Below, piece after piece: positions 1-12,149 of a DNA stretch of 64,000 nucleotides (the stretch's first letter is position 1; each line of letters starts with the position of its first letter). The notes below the pieces were generated by a model, which saw nothing but the letters and a program-made list of their open reading frames with translations, had not been told where the DNA came from and made no database searches. The stretch is from Camellia lanceoleosa. Lineage: Eukaryota; Streptophyta; Magnoliopsida; Ericales; Theaceae. A program made the translations under genes and the position numbers. The stretch is from positions 59,661,530 to 59,725,529 of the forward strand of contig CM045763.1 in assembly GCA_025200525.1 (NCBI GenBank), in the 5' to 3' direction.

Positions 1-1800
1 AATAAAGACCCCAACAGATAAACTCTTGACTGGGAATCGTGATTGTGGAAAATTGACATGACTGTTGGAGTTGATCTGCAAGCCTATGCTTTAGTGACTA
101 TATGACTGATTTGGAACCCTTGTATGACAACTCACCATTATGTGCCACCAAGAACTTTGTGTGATGTATTACTGTATACCATATGCTTATATGAAGGATT
201 TATTTGGAAATTGCTATATTGACTGTGATGCTTACCTCTCGATATGACTAACTGCGTGTCTGTGCATTTGTCTGTAAACTTATTGGGAGGAACGCACTGT
301 ATGTGACCTGTACTGCTGTGATATGAATTGTAATGGTACCGGACTCTGATGTAAGTTTGATAATTGATGAACTAAGACTGATTGTGAAACTACTATGTAC
401 CAAAATGACCGGAGTATGAACTAATGTTAACTGATCTGGAAATGATAAGAATGGAACGTTGATCTGAATTAATCTGATAGAACTGTGGGTTAATGAAACC
501 CTTTTGTGTAACTGATAGAACTTTTGTTTGATGCTTGCGCTTCGAACTTTTATTCGATATGTTTGGACAAAACTTGCATCTGAAATGACCTAGTCGAACT
601 TTCATCGATTTGATCTGAGAGAACTCTTATTAAGAGCTATTACCGGATTTGTTTACAATGTAGGAAAAAACTGGGTGTCTGGCATGTGATTAATTACCCG
701 GTATTACCGTTATAACCATGAACTTGTTTGACTAGGGAATGATTGTTTTGGTGATTACTGTACTTCAGAATTGGGGGGATCTGTTGACCACAGACTGGTT
801 TTGATCATAAACTCTGACTGTCTGGAAGTATATGTAATCTGTATGACTGCTTTCGTATTGACATGTGCTATGACCGAATCGGTAAGGACTGGCACTGATG
901 AATAGTAAATGAATGCTTAAGAACTCTGCCTACTGCTATGGGAGTAATGTACAAATTCGCCTTATGTTCCCGATAACTCCCGAATGAACTGGACTGACTG
1001 TGATGGCTTATCGAATCGAGAATCAAATTGAACTAAGACTGGGTGAACAACTCGGGAGAGAATGAATCGAAACTCTGTAACTTAACGGGGGAAATTACTT
1101 ATGAAACTGAGACCAGTGCAAATCTATAACCCCGATAAGTACTTGATATAAGTAGTGTGAATACTACTATACCGCTACTGTATTGTCACCGTCACATCGC
1201 ATTCTTGTCGCATCCTTTATCTTGCCATCGCATACACTTGTGTACTACTGTGCCACTTTAATCATATTTCGTGTCATGAAATAAGTTTTGTCTCGAAAAT
1301 GCTATATGCTGTTTACTGAATGATTGTTCGACCCCTGTTATATTCGTGACTTTTAGTATTATGTAATATATGTTAGCTGCCCGGTATCGGAGGTTCCTTT
1401 ATGGAACTTATATCTGTCTGCACTCTGTGACCCGATACATCTTATGGCCTCAGATCAGTATCTGCTTTTGTATCAGATCTACATTCTACATTGTATCTGT
1501 CTCTGCATCAGATCTGTCTCTGTATCAGATTCTATCAGTATTCGCTCTAATAGTGCGAATGAATGCACCGTGTATGCCTAAGTAAGAATTGTGGCATCTA
1601 TGTATGCTCTGGACTAGAATATAGAAATAAGTATATATCCGAAACTGTCCTTGACTGACAACTGAATGTGCATAAGATTCTGTTTTAATATGATTATACT
1701 CCTGTTATAGAGTGGAAGTTACCTTTATGCTAGGTCTTGTCTCTGTTATTATATGTTACCTCGAGTTTAGAGGACCAAACTCTTTATAAGGAGGGGAGAC
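1..1800. other. Probable internal 3' part of a degraded LTR element
   Basis: No convincing protein is visible here; short open frames lack any recognisable motif. The last bases before 1801 form a purine-rich run (AGGAGGGGAGAC, about 1789-1800), as expected of a polypurine tract directly before a 3' LTR. I infer that this stretch is the decayed 3' internal region of a gypsy element whose body lies left of the window. Confidence 0.4.
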
Positions 1801-4202
1801 TGTAACAACCCTCGTACTGATTACCGATTAATTACTGATTATTACTAAATTAACCGATCGAGACCGATAATAATCGATATAATCGGATGAATAAAATACT
1901 AAACCGATCGATCAAGTATCGAATCGATTGATTGACTGCAACTGTTTAAATGCATAATCTATCTGTTTGACTGCCAAATTATCTGTTCTCGTCTTACGCA
2001 TTAAACTGCAAATTGAAGGCCTTATCGGCGGCCGAACCGGAAATGGATCAATGTTTTATGATCATTGAAATTTATGTAAATTAATGGTATATTTAATTGA
2101 AAACTGATTGGGTATGATCAAATTAGATAAAATAAGCTAAATCAAAGAATTGACCTTATTTACGGAATTGCCACTTAGTGGCCCACTTCATACCATATTT
2201 GAGCCTTGGTTTATGCACTTGATCAAACATTTTCATCAGCTATTTTCCTTGTCTTTGCCGACCTAGAGAGAGAGATTGGGAGAGAGTTTGGTTTCATCTT
2301 GAAATTGACTTGTGTACTTGAAGAAATTGAAGGATAATTACTAAAATGAGCTTCTAGTCTTGTGATTGAGGATCTAAGGTAGAGTAATTACCTTCTTGTT
2401 TATGAATTGAACCACTCCTTGCATGGTTTAGAGGATTATTAAAGATTAGAGCCAAGATATGGCTTATAAGGTTGAATTGAAGCTCATCTCTTGCATGCAT
2501 GCTTGTATTGAGGAATTTTAAGTTGTTTTCATGGCAAAAGGTTGCATGCATGTTCACATTTATGTATAAGTCCATGTTTTCATCTTGTTTGGAAAGGATT
2601 GAGCTCATTAGAGAAAGAATTGAAGCTTTGAAATGGTTTTGACCCATGCATGTCATGTTTGAAGATTGTTCTTGAAAATGGGTTTGAAAAATGGTTTCAA
2701 TTGACTCACTCTTGGGCTTTGAATTCACAAATTGAGCTTTGAAACTTATTGTACATTGAATTTAGATGTGTTTTCCAGAATTTGGGCCCAAGAGGTCGAG
2801 TTTTGAGTGAAAGAATGCTTGGTTTGAGCTTAGGAGACAAATCTGGAAATTCCAGATTTGGCTTCTTCGCTCGAGCGAAGGATTCTTCGCTCGAGCGACC
2901 AACCTTTGTTCGAAGCTACGCTCGAGCGTAGGATTGGTGGCTCGAGCGTAAAATTCGAGCATCCAGGACTTTTACTGTTTCATCTGACCGCCGGCGAAGG
3001 ATTTCTCGCTCGAGCGAAGCCTTTGATTTTGGAAGCCCGCCCGAGCGAAGGAAGGCCCGCCGGGCGAAGGGTCCTATTTTCAGCAAACTTTGCAAAATGT
3101 CTTCTAAGTGCATCTTTGCATCCTCATTCCATTCTAGGCATTCTTAGGCCTAGTTTAAGACATCTTAATGAGGATATAGATGTAGAACACACCGAGGCAA
3201 ATTATGGAGTAAGTTATTGATTTTTCCCAACTGTATAGCTTAGTGTGTGTTCATCCTGTATACTGTGTAGGGTTGGCATTCCGAGGAGACGCTCTAGCTA
3301 CTGATAAGCCCAAACTCTGTGAGTAACAATTGTGTAAAGATATGTTCAAAAATGATTATCTTCTGAATTGTTTACTGAACTGAACTGAACTGTTTTCTAA
3401 ACCAATACTGTTAATTGAATGAATGTATGTCCTATATTCTGAATTGTACTGTGGCATCCTTAGCATTCTTGCATCGATCGCTCATCTCTTACAGAGATCT
3501 CTGTCGGTTCCTTGTTGGAACCACTATCGACATCGTTGATTGGCCATCAACGCATCGCTCGCCTTTTTTAGACCCTCATCGCATCTTGTTATGCTTATGG
3601 ATGTACCACATATGACTGTTTACTGTACTGAACAACTAATAATTGATTTAAATGATTGTTTTCGATATACTGAAAGGACATCCATTCTAACCCCTTTACG
3701 CATTATGTTATTCACTGGGTTTTAGCTCACTGCTTATATATATATGTAGGTGTCCAGGCACCAGACTGCAGCTAGGAGCGTCAGGCAAGCTTTAGTTTTG
3801 TCAAGCCAACCACTGTGCCTCACTGCGAGGTTCCGAGTATAATCAAGCTTAGACTGCTTTCGGGGTGTCTTAGCTTCACCCAACTGCCATTGTATCAGAT
3901 AGATTCTTTGCATCAGTATGGATCGATAACACTTTATCGCATCAAGCATCGTAATGTTAATAGGATTAGGTCCCCTGATGAATGTTTGTAAATGTTATGC
4001 ATACGGTCCTGTACTGAAAGTACAAATGTGTGAAAAAATCTTTTGCATCTGTTATTCTGACTCATTGGACATTGTTTATTTATTGGCTTCCGCCATGCCC
4101 CTCAGATCAGACATCGTTTCATCATTAGTGCCTTCGTAATCTTGACATCGGATTGACATGGCGATGATGCTAAACCCATAGGGGCGGGTTTGGGTCGTGA
4201 CA
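1801..4202 (+). mobile_element. Ty3/gypsy-type LTR, about 2.4 kb
   Basis: Begins TGTAACAACCCTCG and ends GGGCGGGTTTGGGTCGTGACA, the TG...CA ends of an LTR. The same 3' end occurs at about 22013-22033 and 53597-53617, and much of the body resembles the LTR at 19546-22033. A polypurine tract lies just upstream, so this is probably a 3' LTR. No 5-bp target duplication is visible around it because the upstream partner is outside the window. It contains a cluster of CGCTCGAGCG palindromes (2867-3072). The short frames inside it reflect that repeat and are not genes. Confidence 0.75.
2867..3072. repeat. CGCTCGAGCG palindrome cluster in LTR
   Basis: About seven intact or decayed copies of the 10-bp palindrome CGCTCGAGCG, often extended by complementary flanks (TTCGCTCGAGCGAA), spaced roughly 15-60 bp apart inside the LTR. 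Matching clusters occur in three other LTRs in the window. Confidence 0.8.
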
Positions 4203-4680
4203 TCAAGGGTCACAGGGGGACCATAGACCTAACAAGAAAATTAGGAGCATGTTTTCATCGCAATCCCAACCGTAGCAGTCTAGATCCACTATCCCTTTGC
4301 CTAGTGCGGGCCCGGGAAAGAGTGCACCGAGTGATTTTTCTTGTTTTAAGTGTAGCCAACCAGGTCACAAGGCCTTTTCATGCCCATAGAAGGGAGGAGA
4401 CAATAGATGTTGCCACTACCACCATTTAACCGATCCTAGAGCTAGTCTCAGAATAGAGGGCAAGGACTTACTTGCTATCAGTGTGGTCAGCCGGGGCACA
4501 TGAAGAGGGTTTGCCCACAGTTGGAAGGCGCATCTAGCACATCAAGGTCGAGGCAGACTCAGAGCCACCAGCAAGCTCACTCAGTCCAGACTTCGCGAGC
4601 TAATCAGGGAGCCGATTCAGCTCAGTCAGTACAGCAGGCCTATGCTCCGAGAGATGAGCAGGTTCTACAAATTTTATGAG
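4203..4680 (+). pseudogene. gypsy gag fragment with two CCHC zinc knuckles
   Basis: One reading frame, broken by TAG codons, contains two retroviral-type zinc knuckles of the form CX2CX4HX4C: CFKCSQPGHKAFSC at about 4350-4391 and CYQCGQPGHMKRVC at about 4463-4504. A Gln/Ser-rich tail follows (SRSRQTQSHQQAHSVQTSRA region). This is the 3' part of a gypsy Gag nucleocapsid, which binds RNA during particle assembly. It starts directly after the LTR end and lacks a primer-binding site and the front of gag, so it joins the LTR by rearrangement or belongs to another copy. The match to plant gypsy Gag is clear from the knuckles; which element it belongs to is inference. Confidence 0.75.
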
Positions 4681-5358
4681 AAAAAAATTAAATTAATTTA
4701 AAATTTGAAATTCTCCAACTTTAAATAAATTAAATTTTTAATAAAATAATATTATCTTAACAAAATAAAATTACATTTGACGAGTTGTCATTTTTTATAA
4801 GCGTTGCATTTTTAAGTTAGAGAGATTTTGAATTCCTTAAGCCTTTGTTTGGGATATGTGTTTGCTTTTTGATTTTTTGATTATTTTAGCCTAGGGTTAA
4901 AAAGTCTCGTTTATGATGAATTTTTTAACTTTTGTGAAAGAAAAAGTTAAATGATTATGGTTTAGATATGACATTTTGTTTTATTAACTTTTTAACTTAT
5001 TTTATCTTTTTGTGACTAAAATAGCAAAAAAAGCTTATGTCAAACGTAGCCTTAAGTTGACTTCTATTTGTAGCGGGTGGATCTTTAATCTAGTGGGTGA
5101 GTTGTTATTTTTAATTTATTGAGGCCAATATATGTTAGGGATGTGAGCCCACCCAATGAGTATGTTTAAAATATAAATTTTAATTTTAAATTAAAAATAT
5201 ATTGGGATATTTATTAATAAATCTCATCTCACAAACACGTATTGTAATTAGTCCAATTTTTTTTCTATTGATCTATTAAGTCTTATTAGTGGAGAGTTTC
5301 TTTCCGTGTGGTCCTATTTTTTATTTTGATAGTATTTTGGTGGACAGCTATACCCTTT
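4681..5358. other. AT-rich intergenic, no gene seen
   Basis: AT-rich DNA with no coding frame of note and no clear element boundary. Confidence 0.6.
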
Positions 5359-6255
5359 GGGTGTGTTTGATTGGACGGACTGGATAAGGGGGGATTAGAA
5401 TCCATCGGACTTGAGTCCTGGGACTGTGAATCCCCCGGATTATTTGGTTGGATTAGATATGTATCCTGTGTTTGTTTTTTCATGGGATTAGATGTCTAGA
5501 AAAGACTATTTTTAGTGAATCTAACGTTTGGTTGGACGGACTGGATAGGATAAATGAACAAAAGACTATTTTACCCTTTTTCAATTGTTTATAATAGCAA
5601 TATTAAACATATCTTTAATATTTTAATTATTTTTAAATAGATTAAATAAAAATTTATTTTATTTTATTTTTTACACAATTAAATAAATTTATTTTTTTAA
5701 AAATAAATAAATAAATAAATAAAATATCAATAAAAATATATATTATTGTTTTTAATTAAAATTTTAAATAAATTTGTTTTTAAAAATAATAATAATCAAG
5801 CAATGAAATTAAATAAAACATCTATTAAATTTAAATAATGAAATTAAATAAAATATAAACAAAATTTTAAAATAAAACATCAATAAAATATCTATAAAAA
5901 ATTATTTTAAAAAATTAAATAAATAAAACATCAATAAAAAGTTAAATAAAATTATTTTATTTTTAAATTGAGACATTTAAATTTTATTGAATTTTATTAA
6001 ATATAATACATAATTAAATAGTAGAGGGTCAAAATGGTCATTTTGACCACCTAATCCCAACAGTGGATACTCCCCCAAAAACTATCACATACCCCCCCGA
6101 GGACACAATAGTCCCCCATATAGGAGATAAGGAGTCTGGCCAGACATGGAGTCCGGCGGACTAAAAAAAATCAAACGGCGGATAAGGAGCGCTATTTGGA
6201 TTACAATCCAAATAGTGGATAGTCCCCCCCTTAATCCGGCGAATCAAACACGCCC
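5359..6255. mobile_element. Non-autonomous DNA transposon with terminal inverted repeats
   Basis: The left end GGGTGTGTTTGATTGGACGG and the inverted right end (GGGCGTGTTTGATTCGCCGG read on the opposite strand) match imperfectly over about 40 bp, including a G-run block. TTT lies on both sides. The interior is AT-rich and noncoding. The GTGTTTG-type terminus is common in plant MITE-like elements. The superfamily is not settled. Confidence 0.65.
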
Positions 6256-7020
6256 TTTTATTAATGTGACAGGTATTGATGTGACACTGCAACGATGTGA
6301 CACTTCATAAAAATAAAAAATTCCTTAGTGTACTTTTTTTAAATGTGACAACGTGGCAAGTATAACGTGACACTCAAAACTTTTACTCCAAAAAAAAATA
6401 AAGGCTCTTTAGTGTATTTTTCTTAAATGAGACAACGTGACGAGTATGATGTGACACTGCAAAAAAAATAAAAACTCTTTAATATACTTTTCTCAAATGT
6501 GACAACGTGACAAGTATAATGTAACACTTCAAAAAAATAAAAACCCCTTAGGCCATGTTTGTTTGGGTGGACATGAGCTTGGGATTGGACTAATAGTCCA
6601 ATAAAATTATTAATCCGATGTTTGGTTGAACAATTGAAGTACGGACTAATTATTTTAAACTTGACTATTAGTTAAGATAGGATACATAATCCAACGGATT
6701 TGTAGTCCTAGGACTATTAGTCATGGGAATGCTAATCCAGTCCGCCCAAACAAACATGGCCTTAGTGTACTTTTCTTAAACGTGACAATGTGGCGTATAT
6801 GATGTAACACCTAAAAAAATTAAAAACTATTTAGTATACTTTTTCCAAACGTGACATATGATACTTCAACACGGTAGGTATGATGTAACACTCTAGAAAA
6901 ATTAAAAACTCTTTGGTGTACTTTTCTCAAATGTGACACACTAACGTGACGGGTATGATGTGATACTAAAAAATTCTTTAGTGTACTTTTTCCAAATGTG
7001 ACATTCTAATGTCGCGAGTA
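6256..7020. repeat. Degenerate tandem repeat, unit about 80-90 bp
   Basis: Repeated imperfect units contain the phrases TTAGTGTACTTTT, AAATGTGACAACGTG and TATGATGTGACACT followed by A-runs. Roughly seven or eight units are visible, interrupted by a MITE at 6551-6761. Noncoding. Confidence 0.7.
6551..6761. mobile_element. Tourist-like MITE, 211 bp, TSD TTA
   Basis: Perfect terminal inverted repeats begin GGCCATGTTTGTTTGGG and end CCCAAACAAACATGGCC, flanked by direct TTA duplications (6548-6550 and 6762-6764). TTA target sites and this kind of end are typical of PIF/Harbinger-derived MITEs. It sits inside the tandem repeat at 6256-7020 and so inserted after that repeat formed. Confidence 0.88.
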
Positions 7021-7747
7021 AATGAGTCATTACACATCTAAAATAACTAAATGGATCACACAAAAAAAAAAAAAAAGGACTATGTGGATTACATGTCTAA
7101 AATATGAGACTTATTAGTCAATTTCCGAAATATATCTTCTATATTGTTCAAGTGGTAAAAGTGTTCTTTATTAAGCCAATGGTCATATGCTCAGGTCATG
7201 TTCCCTTCTTGTAACTACTATTTTTTTCCTTTTGGATTTGGATAAAGAAATTGATACTTAGTGCAAGATGAGAAGCCCACTTGGTATAGAAGATTTGGAT
7301 TCTCTTCCTTCAATCCTCTTTCAAATTTGGTCCTTAACTCAGATTTGATATTTGCCTCACCAACTTGGCCATCACCATCTTATCTAACTTTAGATCTTCT
7401 CATAGTTCGAAATCATCGCCTTAACTTCTTCACCATCACGTCCAAAACTTTAAGATCTAGTTTCAATTCTTCACACAATCCTAAATCACCACATTACCTT
7501 CTCCGTCTTTAAGATCTAGTTTCAGATCTTCGCACAATCCTAAATCACCACATTACCTTCTCCGTGCTCGAGCCAAAAACTTTAAGATGTGATTTTAGAT
7601 TTTCTCACACTCCAAAGGCCAATACTGCTTGTAACACGCTAGGTGATCACTTCAATTTAATGTTCTATCTTGACTAACGAAGGTAAGGTCTTCAGATTTT
7701 AAGTTTAAGGTTGCAAAGTGAATGAGTTTGGTGGCGACTTGGACCTT

Positions 7748-7779
<32 letters not shown>

Positions 7780-8523
7780 TTTTTATTTATTTAAAGTTTG
7801 TTAATATAATAATCTTTCTTGTAGAGGTTTGTTTCCCTCCCTTATAGGGGGCCTTTCTCCATCTCTCTGGAGGTTTAGAGCCTTCATTCAATGGAGGTTA
7901 TTTATTTCTTTGTAAGTTTTTTGTGATAATACTATATTGGATTGATTTGATCTTTTATCAATTTTACATTGAAGATTTTCGTTTAGATCTTTAAAATATA
8001 TATATACATATATATAAAATAAAAGAGAGCAATTGCGCTTAGTGGGCCCATTTTGGTGCTAAAATCGAAACCATTTACCTTTTAGGACTTGTTGAATTAA
8101 ATATTCACACAAAAAATTAAGATGATCAGGCATAAGTAATTAAATGTTTAAATCACATTTGTCTTAAAAATATAAATAATAAATATAATTTCAAAAATAA
8201 TTATCATTTTTTTATAATATAAATGTAATTTAAATATATAACTATTGATATTCAATTATTTTAATATTTTTGTAAGAATATTCTTTTAAAAAAAATCTTA
8301 AAAAGTACATTATTGGAATTATCCCAATCAAACCCTCAATAAACCCACCAAGCAATTCTCTCAAGTTGTCATTGATTTGAACTTAATGCAAGAAGTTAAG
8401 GTGAAGTTTGGCAACTCTTAAAAAAGATAAAAAGTTAAAAAATTACTCAAAAAATTAAAAAGTTATCACTATTCAACAAAAAAAATATAAAAATATTAAT
8501 ATATATAATGTTAAATACAAATC
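7021..8523. other. Intergenic, no gene seen
   Basis: AT-rich, with a CTT/T-rich microsatellite near 7751-7790 and a short direct duplication near 7448-7562 (TAAATCACCACATTACCTTC occurs twice). No domain is recognisable in any frame. Confidence 0.55.
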
Positions 8524-9010
8524 AGCTGACGCATGGCAGCCCATGTACAGACATCAAAGCATAGGAGTGAAAGGAAAAAAAAATATATTACATGTGTATA
8601 TATTCATAAATTGGATGGTAAAGTTGGATCCGTGGGGGCCTACCACGGATTCCGTTTTTCTAATCGGAACCGTTCAATATGTAGAACTCGTCGAGTACTA
8701 TATGCCTGTAAAAAATCACTTTTATCGGATATCGCTAACTACATGATCAAATCAGTTTTGTATAAAAAAAAATGGATGGTATTATAGTTAACATTGACAA
8801 GAAAAACTAACATGATCAGATAGCTATCGATATCCAATGAACGTGATTTTTTATAAGGATATAGTACTCGACTAGTTCTACAGATTGAACGGTTTCGATT
8901 AGAAAAACTGAACCCGTGGTGGGCCCCACAGGCCCAACTTTACCATTCAATTTAAGAATATATACATGTAATATATTTTCCCATATCATTTTCAGCCGAC
9001 GCACTGCCCA
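8524..9010. mobile_element. Foldback element, two arms of about 200-240 bp
   Basis: The left arm (8524 to about 8760) and right arm (about 8812-9010) are imperfect reverse complements. Paired phrases include GAACCGTTCAATATGTAGAAC with GATTGAACGGTTTCGATTAG, and GTCGAGTACTATA with TATAGTACTCGAC. The arms flank a short AT-rich spacer. The translated frames here are by-products of the repeat. It is probably a non-autonomous DNA transposon. Confidence 0.7.
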
Positions 9011-9935
9011 ACCATACGGATTAATTAATTATCTTCTCCTACACACTTAATTATATAATATTTTAATACACATTTTTTTATAAAAATTCAAAAAGTTAAC
9101 CCAAATATTCATATTTTTTTTCCACTTTTTAATCTAAAAAGATAAAAAATATACTTATTTATGACACCCCAAACAACTCCTAATTAAAAACTTAATGCAA
9201 GAAGTTAAAAGCTTGTCCTTTTCAGAGAGGCGGCTGAAAGCAATGGAGACATATACCTTCTTCTTTTTTTTATTAATATAATTGCATTTAACTTCCCTAT
9301 TAAAAATAAAAAAAACAATGGAGATTAATATAAATTTTTCTTTTTCATAGGGGTGGCCACATGTATACTCAAGACGTTCAATTGAATATTCCAAGACCGT
9401 TTGATTAGAAAGAAAATTTAGTAAAAAATAAAAATAAAAGAAAATGAAGTAAAAGAAAAGAAATAGAAAATATATATATATATATATGTATATATATTTT
9501 CTTACAGGTATTTGATCAAGATGAAAATTTTGTAAGAAAAAATAGAAAAATTTAAAAGTTTAGATATAGATAACTCACATATTCAATTTTGCTTATGCTT
9601 TCTTGTTTTTTTTGCGAGAAATAAAAAATTAGTTACAATGCTAATACGGGTTATACAAGAAAATTAGTTTTTGTATGCTTTCTACCATTTTCAAACTAAA
9701 CAAACTCATAGAAGTTATTTTTTTTTTTCTCTTTCTTTCATTTTCAATCTATTTCATTCTAAACAAACCAAGCCTAAAGTTTCTTTTTAGATGGGTCTTT
9801 TTAGGATTGGTTTGGGGTGTCCTAAAAAAGTGTACTTTTTGTCTTTTTACGAAAAGATATGCAGAAAAGTAAAGAGGTGATGTGATGGAAAAAAGATAAA
9901 AAGATGGATTATATAGGTTATGCCAAACCTAGCAT
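9011..9935. other. AT-rich intergenic, no gene seen
   Basis: Poly-A/T tracts and a TATATA microsatellite near 9470-9500. No supported gene. Confidence 0.55.
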
Positions 9936-9944
9936 CTACTCATA

Positions 9945-10298
9945 AGAGCAATGATAGAGAGTTCTAATATTTGAGCTCTAAAGAGAACTCTACACATGTG
10001 GCAAGGAAAAAAAAAAAAAACAGAAATGATACATTTTTTTAATTTGAGACCTCTAAAAGAACACTAATGATGTGGAAAATTAAATAAATAAAAAAAAACT
10101 AAAACATCACATCACATGAGACCCATACACCAATTAGAGCTATTAAAGCTCTTAATTTAGAGCTCCCAATCTTCTTTCAAAAAAAAAAAAAAATAAACAA
10201 ACAAACAAACACACAGACATATACATTACATCACAAATAAACCCCACCCATTTAGAGCTCCTCTAAAACTCTTTTTTTAGCGCTCTTAATCATTGTTC
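9945..10298. mobile_element. MITE, 354 bp, with 9-bp target duplication
   Basis: The ends form an inverted pair (AGAGCAATGAT... at the left, ...AATCATTGTTC at the right) with further matching GAGCTCTAAA blocks. The flanking 9-bp direct repeat CTACTCATA lies at 9936-9944 and 10299-10307. A 9-bp duplication suggests a Mutator-type MITE. Confidence 0.75.
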
Positions 10299-10307
10299 CT
10301 ACTCATA

Positions 10308-11089
10308 ATATGGACACCAGCCCTGTCAATCTTTGCACACACAGTTCATATTTTACCCACATTATTTCTTCTTCTTTTTTTAATGTAATGTCTTATGTCA
10401 AGACTGAAAAGTAATTCTTAAAAAAATAAAAAATAATTCAAAAAGTTAGAAATCAAACAAAGAATTGAATATAAAAAAAAAAAAAAAAGAATTGAATATA
10501 AAGAATTGAGTAAATTATCCATGAAAAAAAATAATAAGTTGATCAAATATTTATAACCACAACATCAAGTTATAATTGTTTTAAAAAAAATTGGTAGTCT
10601 ATTGTTATTCTTGTTTATTTTTCTAAAAACAAATACGATTTTGTTATGTGACTATAGATGTCCAATTAACTTAATTTTTTCAATAATAGTCTATTTAACA
10701 AATTTTATATTATGAATTATTCAGATTATCAAATTAAACACGGGACAAGTCCCGAGTCCTCAGGTCAGGTCCTCCCTAGATTGAAAAAAGAAATTTATAT
10801 AAACCGTATTTGCATAGGAAAACTCAACAGTATAATATATAATTGGGGAAGAGTATACATGCCCACCCTCATTAATCCAGAAATTACCTAAAATTTTTAT
10901 CTTATGATTTACTTTTATTTTACACATGAATTCTGTACTATACAAATTAATTTTCATTGCATAATCACTCATTCAGAATTTTTTTGATGAATTAATCCGG
11001 TCCCTAGCATATTTGATTTTTTATTTCAGGACGGCTATACTCGCGCATGAGCTTAACATAAGAAGGCAAAAAGCTATACATATATCAAG
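10308..11089. other. AT-rich intergenic, no gene seen
   Basis: No coding feature or clear element boundary recognised. Confidence 0.5.
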
Positions 11090-11970
11090 GTTGTTAAAAT
11101 CGGGATCCTATGTTGGATCGTTGGAGGTGTTTATAGGATTAGATCGTAGAATCGGATCGATGATCGTAAGATCCTACCGAATAAGACAAATTACATAATA
11201 ATTTAATTTAAATAAATATTTCTTATAAAGTATACACAAAATGAACTTATATTTTATTAAAAAGAAGTGAAGATATTGTGAAAAATATAATACTCCATGT
11301 AAAATATACATATAATATTGTATAATAGAAAACTCGATGGTAAAAGTTTTGTATTTCATTAAAAAGAAGGTGAAGAAGAATTCTATAACAAAATACTTCA
11401 CAATCTACAATAATGCATAAAAAGTAAAGAAAAAATATTTAACAAAGTTGGATATGAAAATAGAGTAAGAACTCAAAAGAGCAGCTTAACCGAATGATAA
11501 GATTTGTCGTTAGCATCCCTGGTGGAGCGGATTCAAGTCACAAAAATAATCTCTCCAAAAATTAGAATAAAGTTGCAATCATCTTACCCTCCTTAGACTC
11601 CGCTAAAGCTAAGTTTGTTTTTCCGACTATTTAATTTTCTTAAATTACCGCAATATTTGAATGTTTGTTTCCTAGTTTGTTTTTCTTAGTCTATTTGATT
11701 TAATACGACTTAATTTTTATTATTTATTTTGACCACATAAATTGGTATTTAGACAACAAACATAAAATTACAATAAAATATGTCATACAATACAAAACAA
11801 GGCTTGTAAATTGGATCGGATAGGATCGGATTCAGATCGGGATTTCACGATCCTATAAGATCCCACTACCAGGATCGAAAGATCCTACCTATAGGGAATT
11901 TTTTACACGATCCAGATCGATTGTATTTAAATGGATCGTAAGATCCGGATCGAGATTCTGATAACCATAA
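11090..11970. mobile_element. Probable non-autonomous element with GATC-rich ends
   Basis: Both ends are rich in GGATCG/CGATCC words. The left begins GGTTGTTAAAATCGGGATC and the right ends GATCGAGATTCTGATAACC, which is its imperfect inverse. The interior is AT-rich and noncoding. Boundaries are approximate and no target duplication was confirmed. Confidence 0.5.
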
Positions 11971-12024
11971 CATATATATATATATATATGTGGTCTGAGC
12001 TTAACCAGAAGACAAAGAAGCACA

Positions 12025-12064
<40 letters not shown>
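11971..12064 (+). promoter_or_regulatory. Likely ALDH promoter/5' UTR with (GA)n tract
   Basis: A TATATATA run (about 11971-11988) lies about 80 bp upstream of the start codon, followed by an uninterrupted (GA)n tract at about 12030-12063 that abuts the ATG context AGAAATGGC. Plant 5' UTRs often carry such GA/CT repeats. The transcription start is not shown directly. Confidence 0.5.
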
Positions 12065-12066
<2 letters not shown>

Positions 12067-12149
12067 GGCTTCAGGGAGTTTTGTTAAGATTCCAGACATA
12101 AAGTTAACGAAGCTCTTCATCAATGGAAATTTCGTGGATTCCATTTCAG
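12065..12149 (+). pseudogene. ALDH2C-type aldehyde dehydrogenase, exon 1
   Basis: Encodes the N-terminus of a plant cytosolic aldehyde dehydrogenase (MASGSFVKIPDIKLTKLFIN... then GNFVDSISG), ending at a GT donor (ATTTCAG|GTGTTT) in phase 1. ALDH2C enzymes oxidise aldehydes such as sinapaldehyde and coniferaldehyde to the acids using NAD. The reading frame continues exactly into the exon at 26631 (S-G-K-T-F), which supports the splice site. The exon itself is undamaged. Later exons are broken, so I call the locus a pseudogene. Intron 1 has grown to about 14.5 kb by insertion of a retroelement. Confidence 0.85.

Noticed and set aside
2749..3220. Overlapping frames with LER, RSS and ARA strings on both strands
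   Set aside because: These residues are translations of the CGCTCGAGCG palindrome inside an LTR. The same strings appear at 20418-21059, 44902-45207 and 52343-52701.
4190..4429. 79-codon frame after the first LTR
   Set aside because: The true gag frame, with the CCHC knuckles, is in another register of the same strand.
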